Assembly (NCBI GenBank): GCA_913776825.1
Contig: CAJYPV010000018.1
Location: 1 to 64,000 of the forward strand
DNA: 64,000 nucleotides
DNA from: Burkholderiaceae bacterium
GTDB lineage: Bacteria > Pseudomonadota > Gammaproteobacteria > Burkholderiales > Burkholderiaceae_C
Direction of reading: 5' to 3'
The notes below the pieces were generated by a model. That model ran no database searches and was not told where the DNA came from. It saw only the letters and a list, made by a program, of their open reading frames with translations. Below, in pieces: positions 8,719 through 18,786 of the stretch (position 1 is the first letter of the stretch; the number at the start of each line of letters is the position of its first letter). The position numbers and the translations under genes were made by a program.

Positions 8719-8786
8719 AGGAGATCCGGCTCCGCCGGGCTCCCTGCTCGCCCCCTGGGGGGCCGGCGTCAGCCGGTAGGGGGGGG
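8719..8786. repeat. Three adjacent GC-rich hairpins directly after the transglycosylase stop
   Basis: Three inverted repeats follow one another: GGAG..CCGG / CCGG..CTCC (8720-8743), GCCCCC / GGGGGC (8750-8763) and CCGGC-GTCA-GCCGG (8763-8776), then a run of seven G. This resembles the intergenic palindromic elements seen in many copies in Burkholderiales genomes; whether this one is multi-copy cannot be judged from one window. Confidence 0.5.
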
Positions 8787-9626
8787 TCACCTCATTGCGA
8801 TTTGCTCGGAGGACGGCGCGGGCGACGAGGCGGGCTCGCGCACGGGGCGGGGCGCCGAGGGGCTGACATTGCGGCCCTGGATGACCATTTTCAGCAGCTC
8901 CTGCTCGGCGAGGACGCGAGCCGGATAGCCGGTGTCATCCGGCAGGTTGGCCGCGCCGACATAGCGCCGCAGACCTTCATCCACGCTGCCGGCGCGCTGG
9001 ATGCATTCCTTCAGCACCTGAACGCCCACGCGCAGGTTGGTGATCGGATCGAACGCGGCGAGGTTGCCGCCGAAGGCTTCGTACTTGTCGTCATGGACCC
9101 GGGTCAGGACCTGCATGAGGCCCTGAGCGCCGACCGAGCTCTGCGCGAACGGATTGAAGCCCGATTCGATCGCCATGATGGACAGGATCAAGGTGGGATC
9201 CACGCGGGCGCGCTGGCCCACCTCCCACGCTTCCTTGACCAGCCGACTCACCGGCTCCGGGGCCACCCGGTAGCGGCGCGCGAGATATTGAGCCACGGCC
9301 GCCTGCTGACGGGTCAGTTCCTTGGGGTCGACCGCGGTGGCGCGGGTGATGGCTTCCGGTTCGGCCATCAGCGCCAGGACGTCGCCGGAGGCTTCCACCC
9401 GGGCTTCATGCCGGGCGTTGAGCCAACCCAGCATCTGGTTTTCCACCTGCTGACGCATGTCCGCCTGGCTGGCGAAGATGATGCCGACGGCCACGACGGC
9501 AAAGCCGAGCAGGGCGAAGGTGTTGTGGCTGACGACCAGCAGACCCTGGCCAATGTCCTTGATGAAGAGCACCAGGGCCGATTGGGCCTGGCGGGAAAGG
9601 GATAGAACCTGAGAACGCGCTGTCAT
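8787..9626 (-). CDS. Membrane-anchored soluble lytic transglycosylase-like protein (SLT domain)
   Basis: A 279-residue protein with one N-terminal membrane helix (about residues 35-53, TFALLGFAVVAVGIIFAS) and a periplasmic SLT domain (about 135-245). The catalytic Glu lies in MAIESGFNPFAQSSVGAQGLMQV, the hallmark of family 1 lytic transglycosylases, which cleave the glycan strands of peptidoglycan. A coiled or linker stretch separates anchor and domain, and the C-terminal 25 residues are Pro/Ser-rich. It is a single-gene unit ending in a hairpin cluster and a terminator. Its exact role (wall turnover or secretion-system assembly) is not shown by context. Confidence 0.88.
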   Translation of the reverse strand: MTARSQVLSLSRQAQSALVLFIKDIGQGLLVVSHNTFALLGFAVVAVGIIFASQADMRQQVENQMLGWLNARHEARVEASGDVLALMAEPEAITRATAVDPKELTRQQAAVAQYLARRYRVAPEPVSRLVKEAWEVGQRARVDPTLILSIMAIESGFNPFAQSSVGAQGLMQVLTRVHDDKYEAFGGNLAAFDPITNLRVGVQVLKECIQRAGSVDEGLRRYVGAANLPDDTGYPARVLAEQELLKMVIQGRNVSPSAPRPVREPASSPAPSSEQIAMR

Positions 9627-9884
9627 GCGACTCCTTTCTCCGACATCCCGCCCTCCTGGACCTCAGCGGTCTCGGCGGCGGGGGATGGCGATAATGGGCC
9701 GTTTCGTTGGCGCGTCCTTCAATAACTGACAGGGGCGGGCGATTCGGCGTCCATTGGCAGCGAGCCGGCCTTGCTGTCCCAAAGCAAGGACCGGGATAAC
9801 CCTGGGATCCAGGGCAGGGCGCGATTCTAGGGATCAAAAATAACCCGTCAACCTGATGGGCCTCATTCTTAATTTCTTTTGGTT

Positions 9885-11438
9885 ATGAAGTATCGGGATT
9901 TGCGTGACTTTGTCGGCGCCTTGGAAGGCATGGGCGAACTTCGCCGTGTGACCGAGCCGGTGTCTCCCGTGCTGGAGATGACGGCCCTGAGCGACCTGGT
10001 GCTGCGGTCCGAGGGCCCGGCGCTGCTATTCGAACAACCGACCGGCCATCGGATGCCGGTCCTGGCCAATCTTTTTGGGACACCCAAACGAGTGGCGCTC
10101 GGAATGGGGGCAGAGTCGACCGCCCAATTGCGGGAAGTCGGCCAGTTGCTGGCCAGCCTGAAGGAGCCGGAGCCGCCGCGCGGCCTCAAGGATGTCGGCC
10201 GGCTGGCTCAGATGGCGAAAGCGCTGTGGGACATGAAACCCGCGATGGTCCGGCGTCCGGTCTGCCAGGAACAGGTGATCGAGGGCGGCGACGTCGACCT
10301 CAAGCGCCTGCCCATCCAGACCTGCTGGCCGGGCGATGTCGGTCCCTTGCTGACCTGGGGCCTGGTGATCACCCGAGGACCTCAGACGGTGGCCAAGCCG
10401 CGGCTGCGCCAGAACCTGGGCATCTACCGTCAGCAGTTGATCGGCCGACGCCAGCTGATCATGCGCTGGCTCGCCCATCGAGGCGGCGCGCTGGACTTCC
10501 GGGACTTCGCGCTCGCCAATCCCGGCCAGCCGTTCCCGATCGCCGTGGCCCTGGGCACCGACCCGGCGACCATCCTCGGCGCGGTGACACCCGTCCCGGA
10601 TGCGCTGTCGGAATACCAGTTCGCCGGCCTGCTGCGCGGCTCGCGCACCGAGCTGGCGGACACCGCCGTCGGGGAGGCGGGTCGGCCGCTGCAGGTTCCG
10701 GCGAATGCGGAAATCGTGCTGGAAGGCCACATCCCCACCGCTGCCCCAGGCTTCACCGGACACAGCGACGACGGCATCCCGCTGAAAGAGAAGGGCGGTT
10801 ATCTCCACGCGCTGGAGGGCCCGTTCGGCGACCACACCGGCTATTACAACGAGCAGGACTGGTTCCCCGTGTTCGAGGTCAGCCGGATCACCCACCGGGA
10901 CCAGCCGATCTATCACTCCACCTACACCGGCAAGCCGCCGGATGAGCCCGCGGTGCTGGGCGTCGCGCTCAATGAAGTGTTCGTGCCGATCCTGCAGAAG
11001 CAGTTTCCCGAGATCGTCGACTTCTACCTGCCGCCCGAAGGCTGCAGCTATCGGATGGCCGTGATCTCCATCCGCAAGGCCTATCCGGGGCATGCCAAGC
11101 GGTTGATGTTCGGCCTGTGGAGCTATCTGCGCCAGTTCATGTACACCAAGTTCATTGTGGTGGTGGATGAGGACGTGAACATCCGCAGCTGGCAGGACGT
11201 GATCTGGGCCATCACCACCCGCATGGACCCGGCGCGCGACACGACGCTGGTCGAGAACACGCCGATCGATTACCTGGATTTCGCCTCGCCCGTCAGCGGC
11301 CTGGGCGGCAAGATGGGCCTGGACGCGACCAACAAATGGCCGGGCGAGACCTCGCGCGAATGGGGCCGCACCATCGAGATGCCGCCAGAGCAGGTCGCCC
11401 GTGCGCAGGATTTGTATCAGCGCTTGTTCGGCGGGTAA
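9885..11438 (+). CDS. ubiD: 4-hydroxy-3-polyprenylbenzoate decarboxylase UbiD
   Basis: A 517-residue prenylated-FMN-dependent decarboxylase of ubiquinone synthesis. The family signature [12 protein letters not shown] (near residue 305) and the following FEVSRITHR and [11 protein letters not shown] are all present, as are [16 protein letters not shown] and [13 protein letters not shown]. Length is normal (E. coli UbiD has 497 residues). I used the ATG giving MKYRDLRDF; a TTG two codons upstream is less likely. It needs the flavin prenyltransferase UbiX, which is not in this window. It stands alone between a divergent transglycosylase gene and a convergent YdcF-like gene. Confidence 0.96.
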   Translation: MKYRDLRDFVGALEGMGELRRVTEPVSPVLEMTALSDLVLRSEGPALLFEQPTGHRMPVLANLFGTPKRVALGMGAESTAQLREVGQLLASLKEPEPPRGLKDVGRLAQMAKALWDMKPAMVRRPVCQEQVIEGGDVDLKRLPIQTCWPGDVGPLLTWGLVITRGPQTVAKPRLRQNLGIYRQQLIGRRQLIMRWLAHRGGALDFRDFALANPGQPFPIAVALGTDPATILGAVTPVPDALSEYQFAGLLRGSRTELADTAVGEAGRPLQVPANAEIVLEGHIPTAAPGFTGHSDDGIPLKEKGGYLHALEGPFGDHTGYYNEQDWFPVFEVSRITHRDQPIYHSTYTGKPPDEPAVLGVALNEVFVPILQKQFPEIVDFYLPPEGCSYRMAVISIRKAYPGHAKRLMFGLWSYLRQFMYTKFIVVVDEDVNIRSWQDVIWAITTRMDPARDTTLVENTPIDYLDFASPVSGLGGKMGLDATNKWPGETSREWGRTIEMPPEQVARAQDLYQRLFGG

Positions 11439-11580
11439 CGGTTTCGCGCCGGCCTTGAAAGCCTGGATCTCGCCGTCTAAGGTTGAAGGGCCTTCAAGGC
11501 AAACCCTCTGGCGCAGTCGCTGCGCGCCAGGAGCCCCGTGGCAAATCGCCGTGGAGCCCCAAAGGCGGCATGTCCGCCCA

Positions 11581-11620
11581 CCCCTTCCCCGACCGGGTCG
11601 CCCGGCGCGGAAGGGGTTTC
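11581..11620 (+). terminator. Probable terminator downstream of ubiD
   Basis: An 8-base-pair outer stem CCCCTTCC / GGAAGGGG encloses a second stem (CCGGG-TCG-CCCGG) and is followed by TTTC. It lies 142 bases past the ubiD stop. The T tract is short, so strength is uncertain. Confidence 0.55.
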
Positions 11621-11717
11621 TCATGGGGAAGCGGTGTCGGTAATGGGCTGAGGGACGACCCTCCAGCCGCCGATGCCGATCGGGCTCGGTCCGCGGCCGC
11701 AGTTCCGACTCGCGGGA

Positions 11718-12485
11718 TCAATGCCCCGCCATCCAGCCCAGCCATTCGTAGCCGAGATAACGCGCCCGCGCGATCCCTTCCTGCGACGGCAGCAGATCGC
11801 GCAGCTCATAGCCGGGCGGATTCAGCCCCACCGGCGCGGGGATCAGCTCGATCTCCGGCGGCAGCGCCGCGCGGAAGGCGCGAAGGGCGCGACGCATGTG
11901 CATGTCGTGGGTGACCAGCACCACGCGGCGGATGCCCTGATCCTTCAACATCGCGGCGCTGTAGCGGGCGTTCTCGCGGGTGTCGGCCGACTGATCTTCC
12001 AGCCAGCGCGGCGCGAAGCCGAACTGCTCGCGGGCCAGTCGATCCGCCAGCGCCGCTTCGCTGGGCTGGCCGGGCTTGGCGGCGCGGCCGAGGCCGCCCG
12101 ACATCAGCAACGGGCAATCGCACTGGCGTGCCAGCCAGATGCCATACCGCAGTCGCTCCACCGACAGCGCCTTCAACTGCGGGCTGTGATATTCCGGCAC
12201 CAGCATCCGTCCGCCAGCGCCCAGCACCACGATCGCCGTTTGCGGAGCGGGCACTTCGCCGAGCCGCGCCACGGCGAAGGCTTCCTGCCGGCCCAGCAGC
12301 CGATCCTGCAGCCACTGCGCACCGAGATCGGTGCTGCCGATCCACAGGCCGAGCCATCCCAGCAGGAACAAGCCGGCGGCGAGGCGGCGATGGCGGGCAC
12401 GCAGCCACCAGCCCAGCAGCAGCAAGGGCAGGGCGCCGGTGGGCGGTAACAGAAATGCCGCGAGGCCGTGTGTCAGTTCGTTCAT
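11718..12485 (-). CDS. DUF218/YdcF-like (ElyC/SanA superfamily) membrane protein
   Basis: A 255-residue protein with two or so N-terminal membrane helices (about residues 9-50) and a DUF218 domain. Visible hallmarks are AIVVLGAGGRM near residue 82, LLMSGG near 125, SADTRENA near 163 and VTHDMHMRRA near 190. Relatives in E. coli (ElyC, SanA, YdcF) influence envelope integrity; the biochemical activity is not established. The start giving MNELTHG leaves 63 bases to the divergent DUF748 gene. Both this and its divergent neighbour look like envelope proteins. Confidence 0.8.
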   Translation of the reverse strand: MNELTHGLAAFLLPPTGALPLLLLGWWLRARHRRLAAGLFLLGWLGLWIGSTDLGAQWLQDRLLGRQEAFAVARLGEVPAPQTAIVVLGAGGRMLVPEYHSPQLKALSVERLRYGIWLARQCDCPLLMSGGLGRAAKPGQPSEAALADRLAREQFGFAPRWLEDQSADTRENARYSAAMLKDQGIRRVVLVTHDMHMRRALRAFRAALPPEIELIPAPVGLNPPGYELRDLLPSQEGIARARYLGYEWLGWMAGH

Positions 12486-12548
12486 GGGTGTCAGGCCTTG
12501 AGGGCCGCCAGCATAATCGCGACGATCGACCACTCCGGTGTCTCTTCG

Positions 12549-15500
12549 GTGCCTGTTCCCGTGCTGTTCTCCTCTTTGCCGATCTGGGCGCGGCGCGTGG
12601 CGCGCGGCCTGGTGGGCCTGCTGCTGCTGACGCTGGCCGTGCTGCTGATCGCCTGGATCGCGCTGCCGATGTGGATCGAACGTCAGGGCGTCCGGATCGC
12701 CAGCGAGCGCCTGGGAAGGCCGGTGACGCTGGAAGCGGCCCGCTTCGCGCCCTGGCGCCTGGCGCTGACGCTGGAGGGCCTGCGCATCGGCGGCCCGACG
12801 GCCACCGCGCCGGCGCTGCTGGACGTCCAGCGCATCGAGGCCGCCTTGTCGCCGCGCTCGATCTGGCATCTGGCGCCGGTGCTGTCCTCGCTCAGCATCG
12901 ACGCCCCCCACTTGCGGGTGGCGGTGTTGTCGGAGGGGCACACCGATCTGGATGATCTCCTCGCCCGCCTGCGGCAGGACGCCGCCCCCACGCCGGCCGC
13001 GCCCGCGCAAGAGCCGGACCTGGCGCTCTACAACATCCAGCTGCGCGGGGGCGAGATCCAGATCGACGATCGCCATGCCGGCATGACGCACCGCATCAGC
13101 GACCTGATGCTGGGCGTGCCGTTCCTGTCGACGCTGGATGCGGATGTCGATGTGCATGTGCAGCCGCGCCTGTCGGGCAAGCTCAACGGCGTGGTGTTCG
13201 AAAGCGATGCCCAGGCGCAGCCGTTCGCCAAGACGCGCAGCGCGACGCTGCATCTGAAGGTCGAGCCGCTGGATCTGGCCGCTTACCGCGCCTACTGGCC
13301 GAAGTCGCTGCCGCTGCGCCTGACCCGCGGCACGATCGATGCGCAACTGGCGATCGACTTCCAGCAACCGACCGATCAGCCACCGGTGCTGAAGCTCAGC
13401 GGCCGGGCGACGGCGCATCAGGTGGCGCTTCAGCGTCGTGCCGAAGGCGGCTCCGCCCGGAACGCCGGTCAATCCGTCGACGGACGAAGCGCGCGCGAAG
13501 CCGGCGCTTCATCCGACGCTCGCCCCGGCGACAGCGGCTGGGACGACTGGCTCCGCTGGGACCGTCTGTCGGTCGAACTGGCCGATGTGCAGCCGTTGAA
13601 GCGGCAGGTGCAGTTGTCCAGCCTCACCTGGGAGCGCCCCGAGCTGTTCCTGGGCCGTGATGCGCAAGGTCGGCTGTTGCTGCCGGAGACAGCGCCCGTT
13701 CCGGCGGCTGCGGCGGCCTCGGCGGCGAGCGCCGCGGCTCGGGTGCCGCCCGCCCGGACCGCTGCTGCGCAGCCTCGGCTTTCCGTCACCATCGAAGGCT
13801 CCTCGGCCGCCGAGACAACGGCGTCGTCCGCCAGTGCGATCGCGACGGCCGCACGCTCGTCCGACGCCGCCCTCACGGCCTTGCCCGCTGCCTCGCGCGA
13901 GGCGGTGAAAGCGCTGTCGGCGGCCTCGGCGGCGCTGGCGCCTCGACCTGAGGAGACCGCGCCTTCCGCCTGGCGATTCGCGCTGAGCCGTTTCGACCTG
14001 AAGGACGGACAGGTCCGATGGGACGACCAGGCGGTGACGCCGTCGGCCTCGCTGGCGCTCCAGGCGATCGCTCTGAAAGGCACCGGCTTGAGCTGGCCGC
14101 TGGCGAAGGCGGCGCCGGTCGAGCTGTCGGCCAAGCTGATGTCGACGGAAACGCCGACCCGCGCCGCTCCCGCAGCCTCGGCGGGCAAGGAGGCCAAACC
14201 GTCGGACGCAGCCGCCCAGCGGCGCACGAGCGCCACGCTGAGCGCCAAGGGACGGTTCGGCGCGGACGGCGTGATGGTCGATTGGGCCGTGCGGGAGGCG
14301 TCCTTGGGTTGGGCTGCGAGCTATCTCCAGCCGCTGACGCCGCTGCGCCTGACCGGTCAGCTGTCTGCGAAGGGCCAAGTGCGGACCGGCCCGCAGGGGC
14401 AGGATCTGCAGCTTTCGTGGCGGGAGGTCGAACTCAGCCAGCTGCAGGCGCAGGACGTACAGCAGACCGTCGCCACGGCCGATGCCATCCGCCTGGACCA
14501 GGCCGAGCTGATTCCCGCCACCCACCGTTTCAGCGCCGGCCAACTGCTGGTGCAGAACCCACGGCTGCAGTTGGCCCGGCAGCAGGCCGGCGTTGGGAAC
14601 TGGCAAGCCTGGATGCCGCCTTCGGGCGGCGCGACCGCTGAGCACCGCGACGGATCGCCCTCGGTGCCCTGGTCGGCGCAACTCGCCGAACTGCGTGTGG
14701 ACGGCGGCGAGCTTCGCCTGCTCGATGGCGCGACCCATGTGCTGGACGACGAACCCGCGCGCCCGATCGGCGTGCAGGAGCTCCGGTTGCGCTTGTCCGG
14801 CGTCGACTGGGATGGGCAGCAGTTGCGCCAGCCGATGGCCATCGATCTGAACGTGGCCTTGCGTCGGCCGGACGCGACCCGACGCAGCACGCGGGAAGCG
14901 CCGCGTCTGCAATGGACCGGTCAGATGGCGCTCGCACCGCTGCGGCTCAGCGGTCAGGTCAAGGCGGATCGGTTGCCGCTGCACTGGATCGACCCCTATC
15001 TGGATCCGTCGATCGGCATCCATCTGCAGCGGGTCGACGGCAGCGTGAAGGGCGATTTCAGCTTCGCACTGCCGCCCGCCGGCCCCTCGCTGCAGGCGAA
15101 CGGCGACCTGCTGCTGTCGGACCTGCGGCTGCGCCAGGCCCGGCTGCAAGAGGGTCGGCGGCGCTCGGCGGAGGATTTGCTGAGCTGGCAGGCCTTGCGC
15201 CTGAACGGCTTCAAGCTGCGGATGACGCCGGCCCGGTCGCCGGACGTGACGATTCAGCAGGCATCCCTCGATGAGTTCTATGCGCGCCTGATCATCAATG
15301 ACCAGGGCCGGCTCAATCTGCGCGATCTGCGTCAGACCGAGCAAGGCCAGGCCGTGCCGGCCGCTCTGGCGGCAAGCGCGGCGGCTGCCGGTCGCTCGGC
15401 AGCGACGACGGCGGCGCTGGCCACGGGCGGAAGCGGTCAGGGCGCCGTGGTGCTGCAGGCCGCGCGAGACTCGGGGTCGTCGGAACGTTCGGTCGAAGAC

Positions 15501-17147
15501 CTCGGCGAACGACGCGCCGGCGAGGCGCTGGTGGTGGTGGCCGGCGGATCGGCGAGCGACGCCCGGCCGGCTGAGCCGGGCGCGACCGCGCGGGCGGCTG
15601 GAGGGGCGTCCGGTTTCCCGGCCGGCAACACCGCGCCGAGCGAGCCGCCGCTGCGTCTCAGCATCGCTGAGACGCGCGTGAATGCCGGTCAGGTCGATTT
15701 CAATGATCGCTTCGTCAAACCGAATTACAGCGCCCGGCTCAGCGAGTTGACCGGCACGCTGGGCAGCTTCACGGCGGGTTCCGCCGCGATGGCGCCCCTG
15801 CAACTGCGCGGGCGGGTGGCGGGCACGGGGCTGCTGGATGTGAGCGGTCAGCTCAATCCGAGCGGTGCGCCACTGGCGCTGGACATCACCGCCAGCGCGA
15901 CCGACATCGAGCTGGCGCCACTCTCGCCCTATGCCGGCAAATACGCGGGCTATGCGATTGAGCGCGGCAAGCTGTCGAGCCGGGTCCATTACCAGATCGA
16001 GCCCGGCGGCCGGCTGGTGGCGGACAACAAGATCGTGCTCAATCAACTGAGCTTCGGTGACCGCATCGACAGTCCCGCCGCGACCAAGCTGCCGGTGCGT
16101 CTCGCGGTGGCCTTGTTGAAGGACCGCAATGGCGTGATCGATGTGAACCTGCCGATCAGCGGCTCGATCAACGATCCGGAATTCAGCGTCGGCGGCGTGA
16201 TCGTGAAGCTGGTCGTCAGCTTGTTGACGAAGGCGGTCACCGCGCCGTTCTCGCTGCTGGCCGGCGGCGGCGCGGGTGCGGAGATGAGCCAGCTCAGCTT
16301 CCCGCCCGGCACCGCGCAACTGGACCTGGAGGCCGCGCAGCGCCTGGACGGCATGGCCAAGGTGCTGGCGGACAAGCCCTCGCTGCAACTGAGCATCACC
16401 GGTTGGGTCGATCCCGCCGCCGAGCGCCGGGCGGCGCAAGCGGCGCAGCTGGAAGCAGCGCTGGTCGCCGAGCGGCGGCGCGAATTGCGGCGTCAGCAGA
16501 ACGCGGCGGGGCGCGACACGCCGTCGTCGGTCGCGGTGGCGGCATCGGCGGCCGCGTCGGCCTCCGTGGCGTCGACCGCAGGCGCGGGCAAGTCGACTCG
16601 TTCCAGTGGCGCGTCGGGGGCGGCGCGCGCCTCGTCCGCAGCGGGGGCGCCGGCGTCGTCGCCGGAGGCGGTGGCCGCGGCAGGCGAGTCGGCCGACGCG
16701 GGCGCTTCGGCGGACGCGCCCAACCCGGCAGCCTCGGAGGCGGCCTCCGCCTCGGCGCCCATCCAACTGGACGACGCGCAACGCCAGCGCCTGCTGAAAG
16801 TCGTCTACGACAACGCCAAGCTGCCGGACAAGCCGCGCAACCTGCTCGGGCTGGCCAAGGACCTGCCGGCGCAGGAAATGCGCCGCCTGCTGATGGACAG
16901 CTACCGGATCAGCGATGAACAGATGCGCGAGCTGGCCTTGCAGCGCTCGGTCGTGGTGCGGGATGCGCTGATCGCCCGAGGCGTGTCCAACGCGCGTCTG
17001 TTCCTGGCCTCGCCCAAGCTGCATGCGTCGGCGGCCTCCGGCGAGCCGGCGGCCTCGGAGGCGGGCGCGGCCATGGAGGCGACCGAGGGCGGACGCGATC
17101 CGCAGGCCTGGCAGCCGAAAGTGGATTTGTCGCTCAGCGCACAGTAG
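12549..17147 (+). CDS. Large AsmA-like DUF748 protein
   Basis: About 1,532 residues from the proposed GTG start (VPVPVLFSS). One N-terminal membrane helix (residues about 17-37) is followed by repeated AsmA/DUF748-type beta segments, such as SERLGRPVTLEAARF and, late in the protein, NGVIDVNLPISGSINDPEFSVGG. Family members span the periplasm and are linked to lipid transport and outer membrane integrity. Three long Ala/Ser-rich inserts (bases about 13690-13970, 15350-15640 and 16500-16765) interrupt the domains. The start is uncertain: an in-frame ATG at 12468 would overlap the divergent gene, and I see no strong ribosome-binding site. Confidence 0.82.
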   Translation: MPVPVLFSSLPIWARRVARGLVGLLLLTLAVLLIAWIALPMWIERQGVRIASERLGRPVTLEAARFAPWRLALTLEGLRIGGPTATAPALLDVQRIEAALSPRSIWHLAPVLSSLSIDAPHLRVAVLSEGHTDLDDLLARLRQDAAPTPAAPAQEPDLALYNIQLRGGEIQIDDRHAGMTHRISDLMLGVPFLSTLDADVDVHVQPRLSGKLNGVVFESDAQAQPFAKTRSATLHLKVEPLDLAAYRAYWPKSLPLRLTRGTIDAQLAIDFQQPTDQPPVLKLSGRATAHQVALQRRAEGGSARNAGQSVDGRSAREAGASSDARPGDSGWDDWLRWDRLSVELADVQPLKRQVQLSSLTWERPELFLGRDAQGRLLLPETAPVPAAAAASAASAAARVPPARTAAAQPRLSVTIEGSSAAETTASSASAIATAARSSDAALTALPAASREAVKALSAASAALAPRPEETAPSAWRFALSRFDLKDGQVRWDDQAVTPSASLALQAIALKGTGLSWPLAKAAPVELSAKLMSTETPTRAAPAASAGKEAKPSDAAAQRRTSATLSAKGRFGADGVMVDWAVREASLGWAASYLQPLTPLRLTGQLSAKGQVRTGPQGQDLQLSWREVELSQLQAQDVQQTVATADAIRLDQAELIPATHRFSAGQLLVQNPRLQLARQQAGVGNWQAWMPPSGGATAEHRDGSPSVPWSAQLAELRVDGGELRLLDGATHVLDDEPARPIGVQELRLRLSGVDWDGQQLRQPMAIDLNVALRRPDATRRSTREAPRLQWTGQMALAPLRLSGQVKADRLPLHWIDPYLDPSIGIHLQRVDGSVKGDFSFALPPAGPSLQANGDLLLSDLRLRQARLQEGRRRSAEDLLSWQALRLNGFKLRMTPARSPDVTIQQASLDEFYARLIINDQGRLNLRDLRQTEQGQAVPAALAASAAAAGRSAATTAALATGGSGQGAVVLQAARDSGSSERSVEDLGERRAGEALVVVAGGSASDARPAEPGATARAAGGASGFPAGNTAPSEPPLRLSIAETRVNAGQVDFNDRFVKPNYSARLSELTGTLGSFTAGSAAMAPLQLRGRVAGTGLLDVSGQLNPSGAPLALDITASATDIELAPLSPYAGKYAGYAIERGKLSSRVHYQIEPGGRLVADNKIVLNQLSFGDRIDSPAATKLPVRLAVALLKDRNGVIDVNLPISGSINDPEFSVGGVIVKLVVSLLTKAVTAPFSLLAGGGAGAEMSQLSFPPGTAQLDLEAAQRLDGMAKVLADKPSLQLSITGWVDPAAERRAAQAAQLEAALVAERRRELRRQQNAAGRDTPSSVAVAASAAASASVASTAGAGKSTRSSGASGAARASSAAGAPASSPEAVAAAGESADAGASADAPNPAASEAASASAPIQLDDAQRQRLLKVVYDNAKLPDKPRNLLGLAKDLPAQEMRRLLMDSYRISDEQMRELALQRSVVVRDALIARGVSNARLFLASPKLHASAASGEPAASEAGAAMEATEGGRDPQAWQPKVDLSLSAQ

Positions 17148-17293
17148 GGCTTGACGGCTGCTCTATGCTGGAACGAAGTCGTCCCCATCTGGGGTGATCG
17201 GCCCATCGTCCGCCGCCCGTTGCGCCTTCACTGGCAGCAGCGGCTGCGGCGGGTGCGAGCCTCCCGGGAATGCACGTTCACAAGGAAGATGCC

Positions 17294-17929
17294 ATGACTG
17301 CCCACGCTTCGTCCCCGTCCTCTAGCTCGTCGTCACCGGCCGCCAACGGGCTGGACCCCAGCGCCTCGACCGGCCCGCGTGCCGGCGCCACCGAGGACCT
17401 GATCACCCTCGGCGGCGGCTGCTTCTGGTGCACCGAGGCCGTGTTCCTGCGCGTCAAGGGTGTGCTGTCGGTGGAGTCCGGCTACACCAACGGCGCGACC
17501 CAGAATCCCAGCTATGAGCAGGTGTGCTCCGGCAACACCGGCCATTCCGAGGTCGTGCGGGTGCGCTTCGATCCGCGCCAGGTCAGCTTGAGCGATCTGC
17601 TGCAGGTGTTCTTCACCATCCATGACCCGACCACGCTGAACCGCCAGGGCGCGGATGTCGGCACCCAGTACCGCTCCGGCATCTATTACCAGCGCACCGA
17701 TCAACTCGCGGACATCCGTCAGGTGATGGACGAGGCCAACCGCGCCCACGGCGGCAAGGTCGTCACCGAAGTGCAGCCGGAGCAGAACTACTGGCCGGCC
17801 GAGGCCTATCACCAGCGCTATTTCGAGAACCATCCGGAGCAGGGCTACTGCGCCTTCGTCGTCGCGCCGAAGGTGGACAAGTTCATGCTGCGCTTCAAGG
17901 CGCTGATGAAGGATGAGGCCGCCGCTTGA
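17294..17929 (+). CDS. msrA: Peptide-methionine (S)-S-oxide reductase MsrA
   Basis: A 211-residue MsrA with the catalytic cysteine in [13 protein letters not shown] near residue 45 and the expected [17 protein letters not shown] and [10 protein letters not shown] segments. A further Cys in EQGYCAFVV may serve as the resolving residue. It repairs oxidised methionine in proteins. The first 30 residues are a Ser/Ala-rich tail without signal-peptide character. The ATG used follows AAGGAAG at good distance; an in-frame ATG 24 bases upstream is poorer. Its stop overlaps the start of the ABC ATPase gene, joining it to the transporter cluster. Confidence 0.95.
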   Translation: MTAHASSPSSSSSSPAANGLDPSASTGPRAGATEDLITLGGGCFWCTEAVFLRVKGVLSVESGYTNGATQNPSYEQVCSGNTGHSEVVRVRFDPRQVSLSDLLQVFFTIHDPTTLNRQGADVGTQYRSGIYYQRTDQLADIRQVMDEANRAHGGKVVTEVQPEQNYWPAEAYHQRYFENHPEQGYCAFVVAPKVDKFMLRFKALMKDEAAA

Positions 17930-18657
17930 GCCTGCTCGTCCTGGATCAACTGGCGCTGCGCTATGGCCGGGAAGGCGCGGACGCGACCTGGCTGCGCTTT
18001 CCCGATCTGAGTCTGCCGCCGGCCAGCCATCTGCTGCTGCGCGGCGCTTCCGGCAGCGGCAAGAGCAGCCTGCTGGCGCTGATGGCGGGCTTGCTCACGC
18101 CCGCCGAGGGCCGCGTGATGATGGCGGGCATCGAGCCGGCTCAGCTGTCCGCCTCCGCCCGCGATGCGTGGCGCGGCGCGCAGCTGGGCTTCGTGCCGCA
18201 ACGGCTGCATCTGAGCCCTTCGCTCACCGTGCGCGACAACCTGTCGCTGCCGTTCGTCGCGGCCGGGCTGCGGCCGGATCTGGCGCGCATCGACACGGTG
18301 CTGACGGCGCTGGGCATCGACGGCCTGCAGGCGCGGCGTCCGCATGCGCTCAGTCAGGGACAGGCGCAGCGGGTGGCGCTGGCGCGGGCGTTGTTGCGCT
18401 CGCCGCGCTTCATCCTGGCCGACGAGCCGACCGCCAACCTCGACGACGAGGCCTGCGCCGCCACGCTGGCGTTGCTGCGGGAAACCGCCGCCGCGCATGA
18501 GGTGTGCCTGGTGATCGCGTCGCACGATGCGCGCATCGAGCAGGCTTGGGGCGGGTGGCCTGCGCTGCATCGGCTGGTGCTGCGATCGCCGTTTGCGATT
18601 GGCGCATCGCCGACGGCGCCCGACGCCACGGCGCCCGGCACCAAGCAGGCGGCTTGA
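17926..18657 (+). CDS. ABC transporter ATP-binding protein, MacB/LolD type
   Basis: A 243-residue ATPase. Walker A is GASGSGKSS (near residue 41), the signature is LSQGQAQRVALARAL (LSQGQ rather than LSGGQ) and Walker B is FILADEPT. It begins with TTG overlapping the msrA stop by four bases, so it depends on coupled translation. With the next gene it forms a MacB/LolCDE-like pair. The same order of ATPase, His-rich permease and DUF3299 protein occurs in the zinc-responsive PA4063-PA4066 cluster of Pseudomonas aeruginosa, so zinc handling is the preferred inference here. LolD itself is less likely because LolC/E partners are absent. Confidence 0.85.
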   Translation: MSLLVLDQLALRYGREGADATWLRFPDLSLPPASHLLLRGASGSGKSSLLALMAGLLTPAEGRVMMAGIEPAQLSASARDAWRGAQLGFVPQRLHLSPSLTVRDNLSLPFVAAGLRPDLARIDTVLTALGIDGLQARRPHALSQGQAQRVALARALLRSPRFILADEPTANLDDEACAATLALLRETAAAHEVCLVIASHDARIEQAWGGWPALHRLVLRSPFAIGASPTAPDATAPGTKQAA

Positions 18658-18786
18658 ACGGGCGCGCTCGTCAAGCCATCGATCCGTTCCGATTCATCGA
18701 TTCCCTGATCCGCCCCTTATGTCCGACGCCTGCGCGCTCCGTTCGCTCCGCTCGTGCGGCCACCCGACCCGACGCTCGACTTGCTC

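Noticed and set aside
13509..17024. A 1,171-codon open frame antisense to the DUF748 gene
   Set aside because: Long antisense frames are expected in GC-rich genes; its product is Arg/Gln/His-rich without any domain, and the + strand gene has clear family features.
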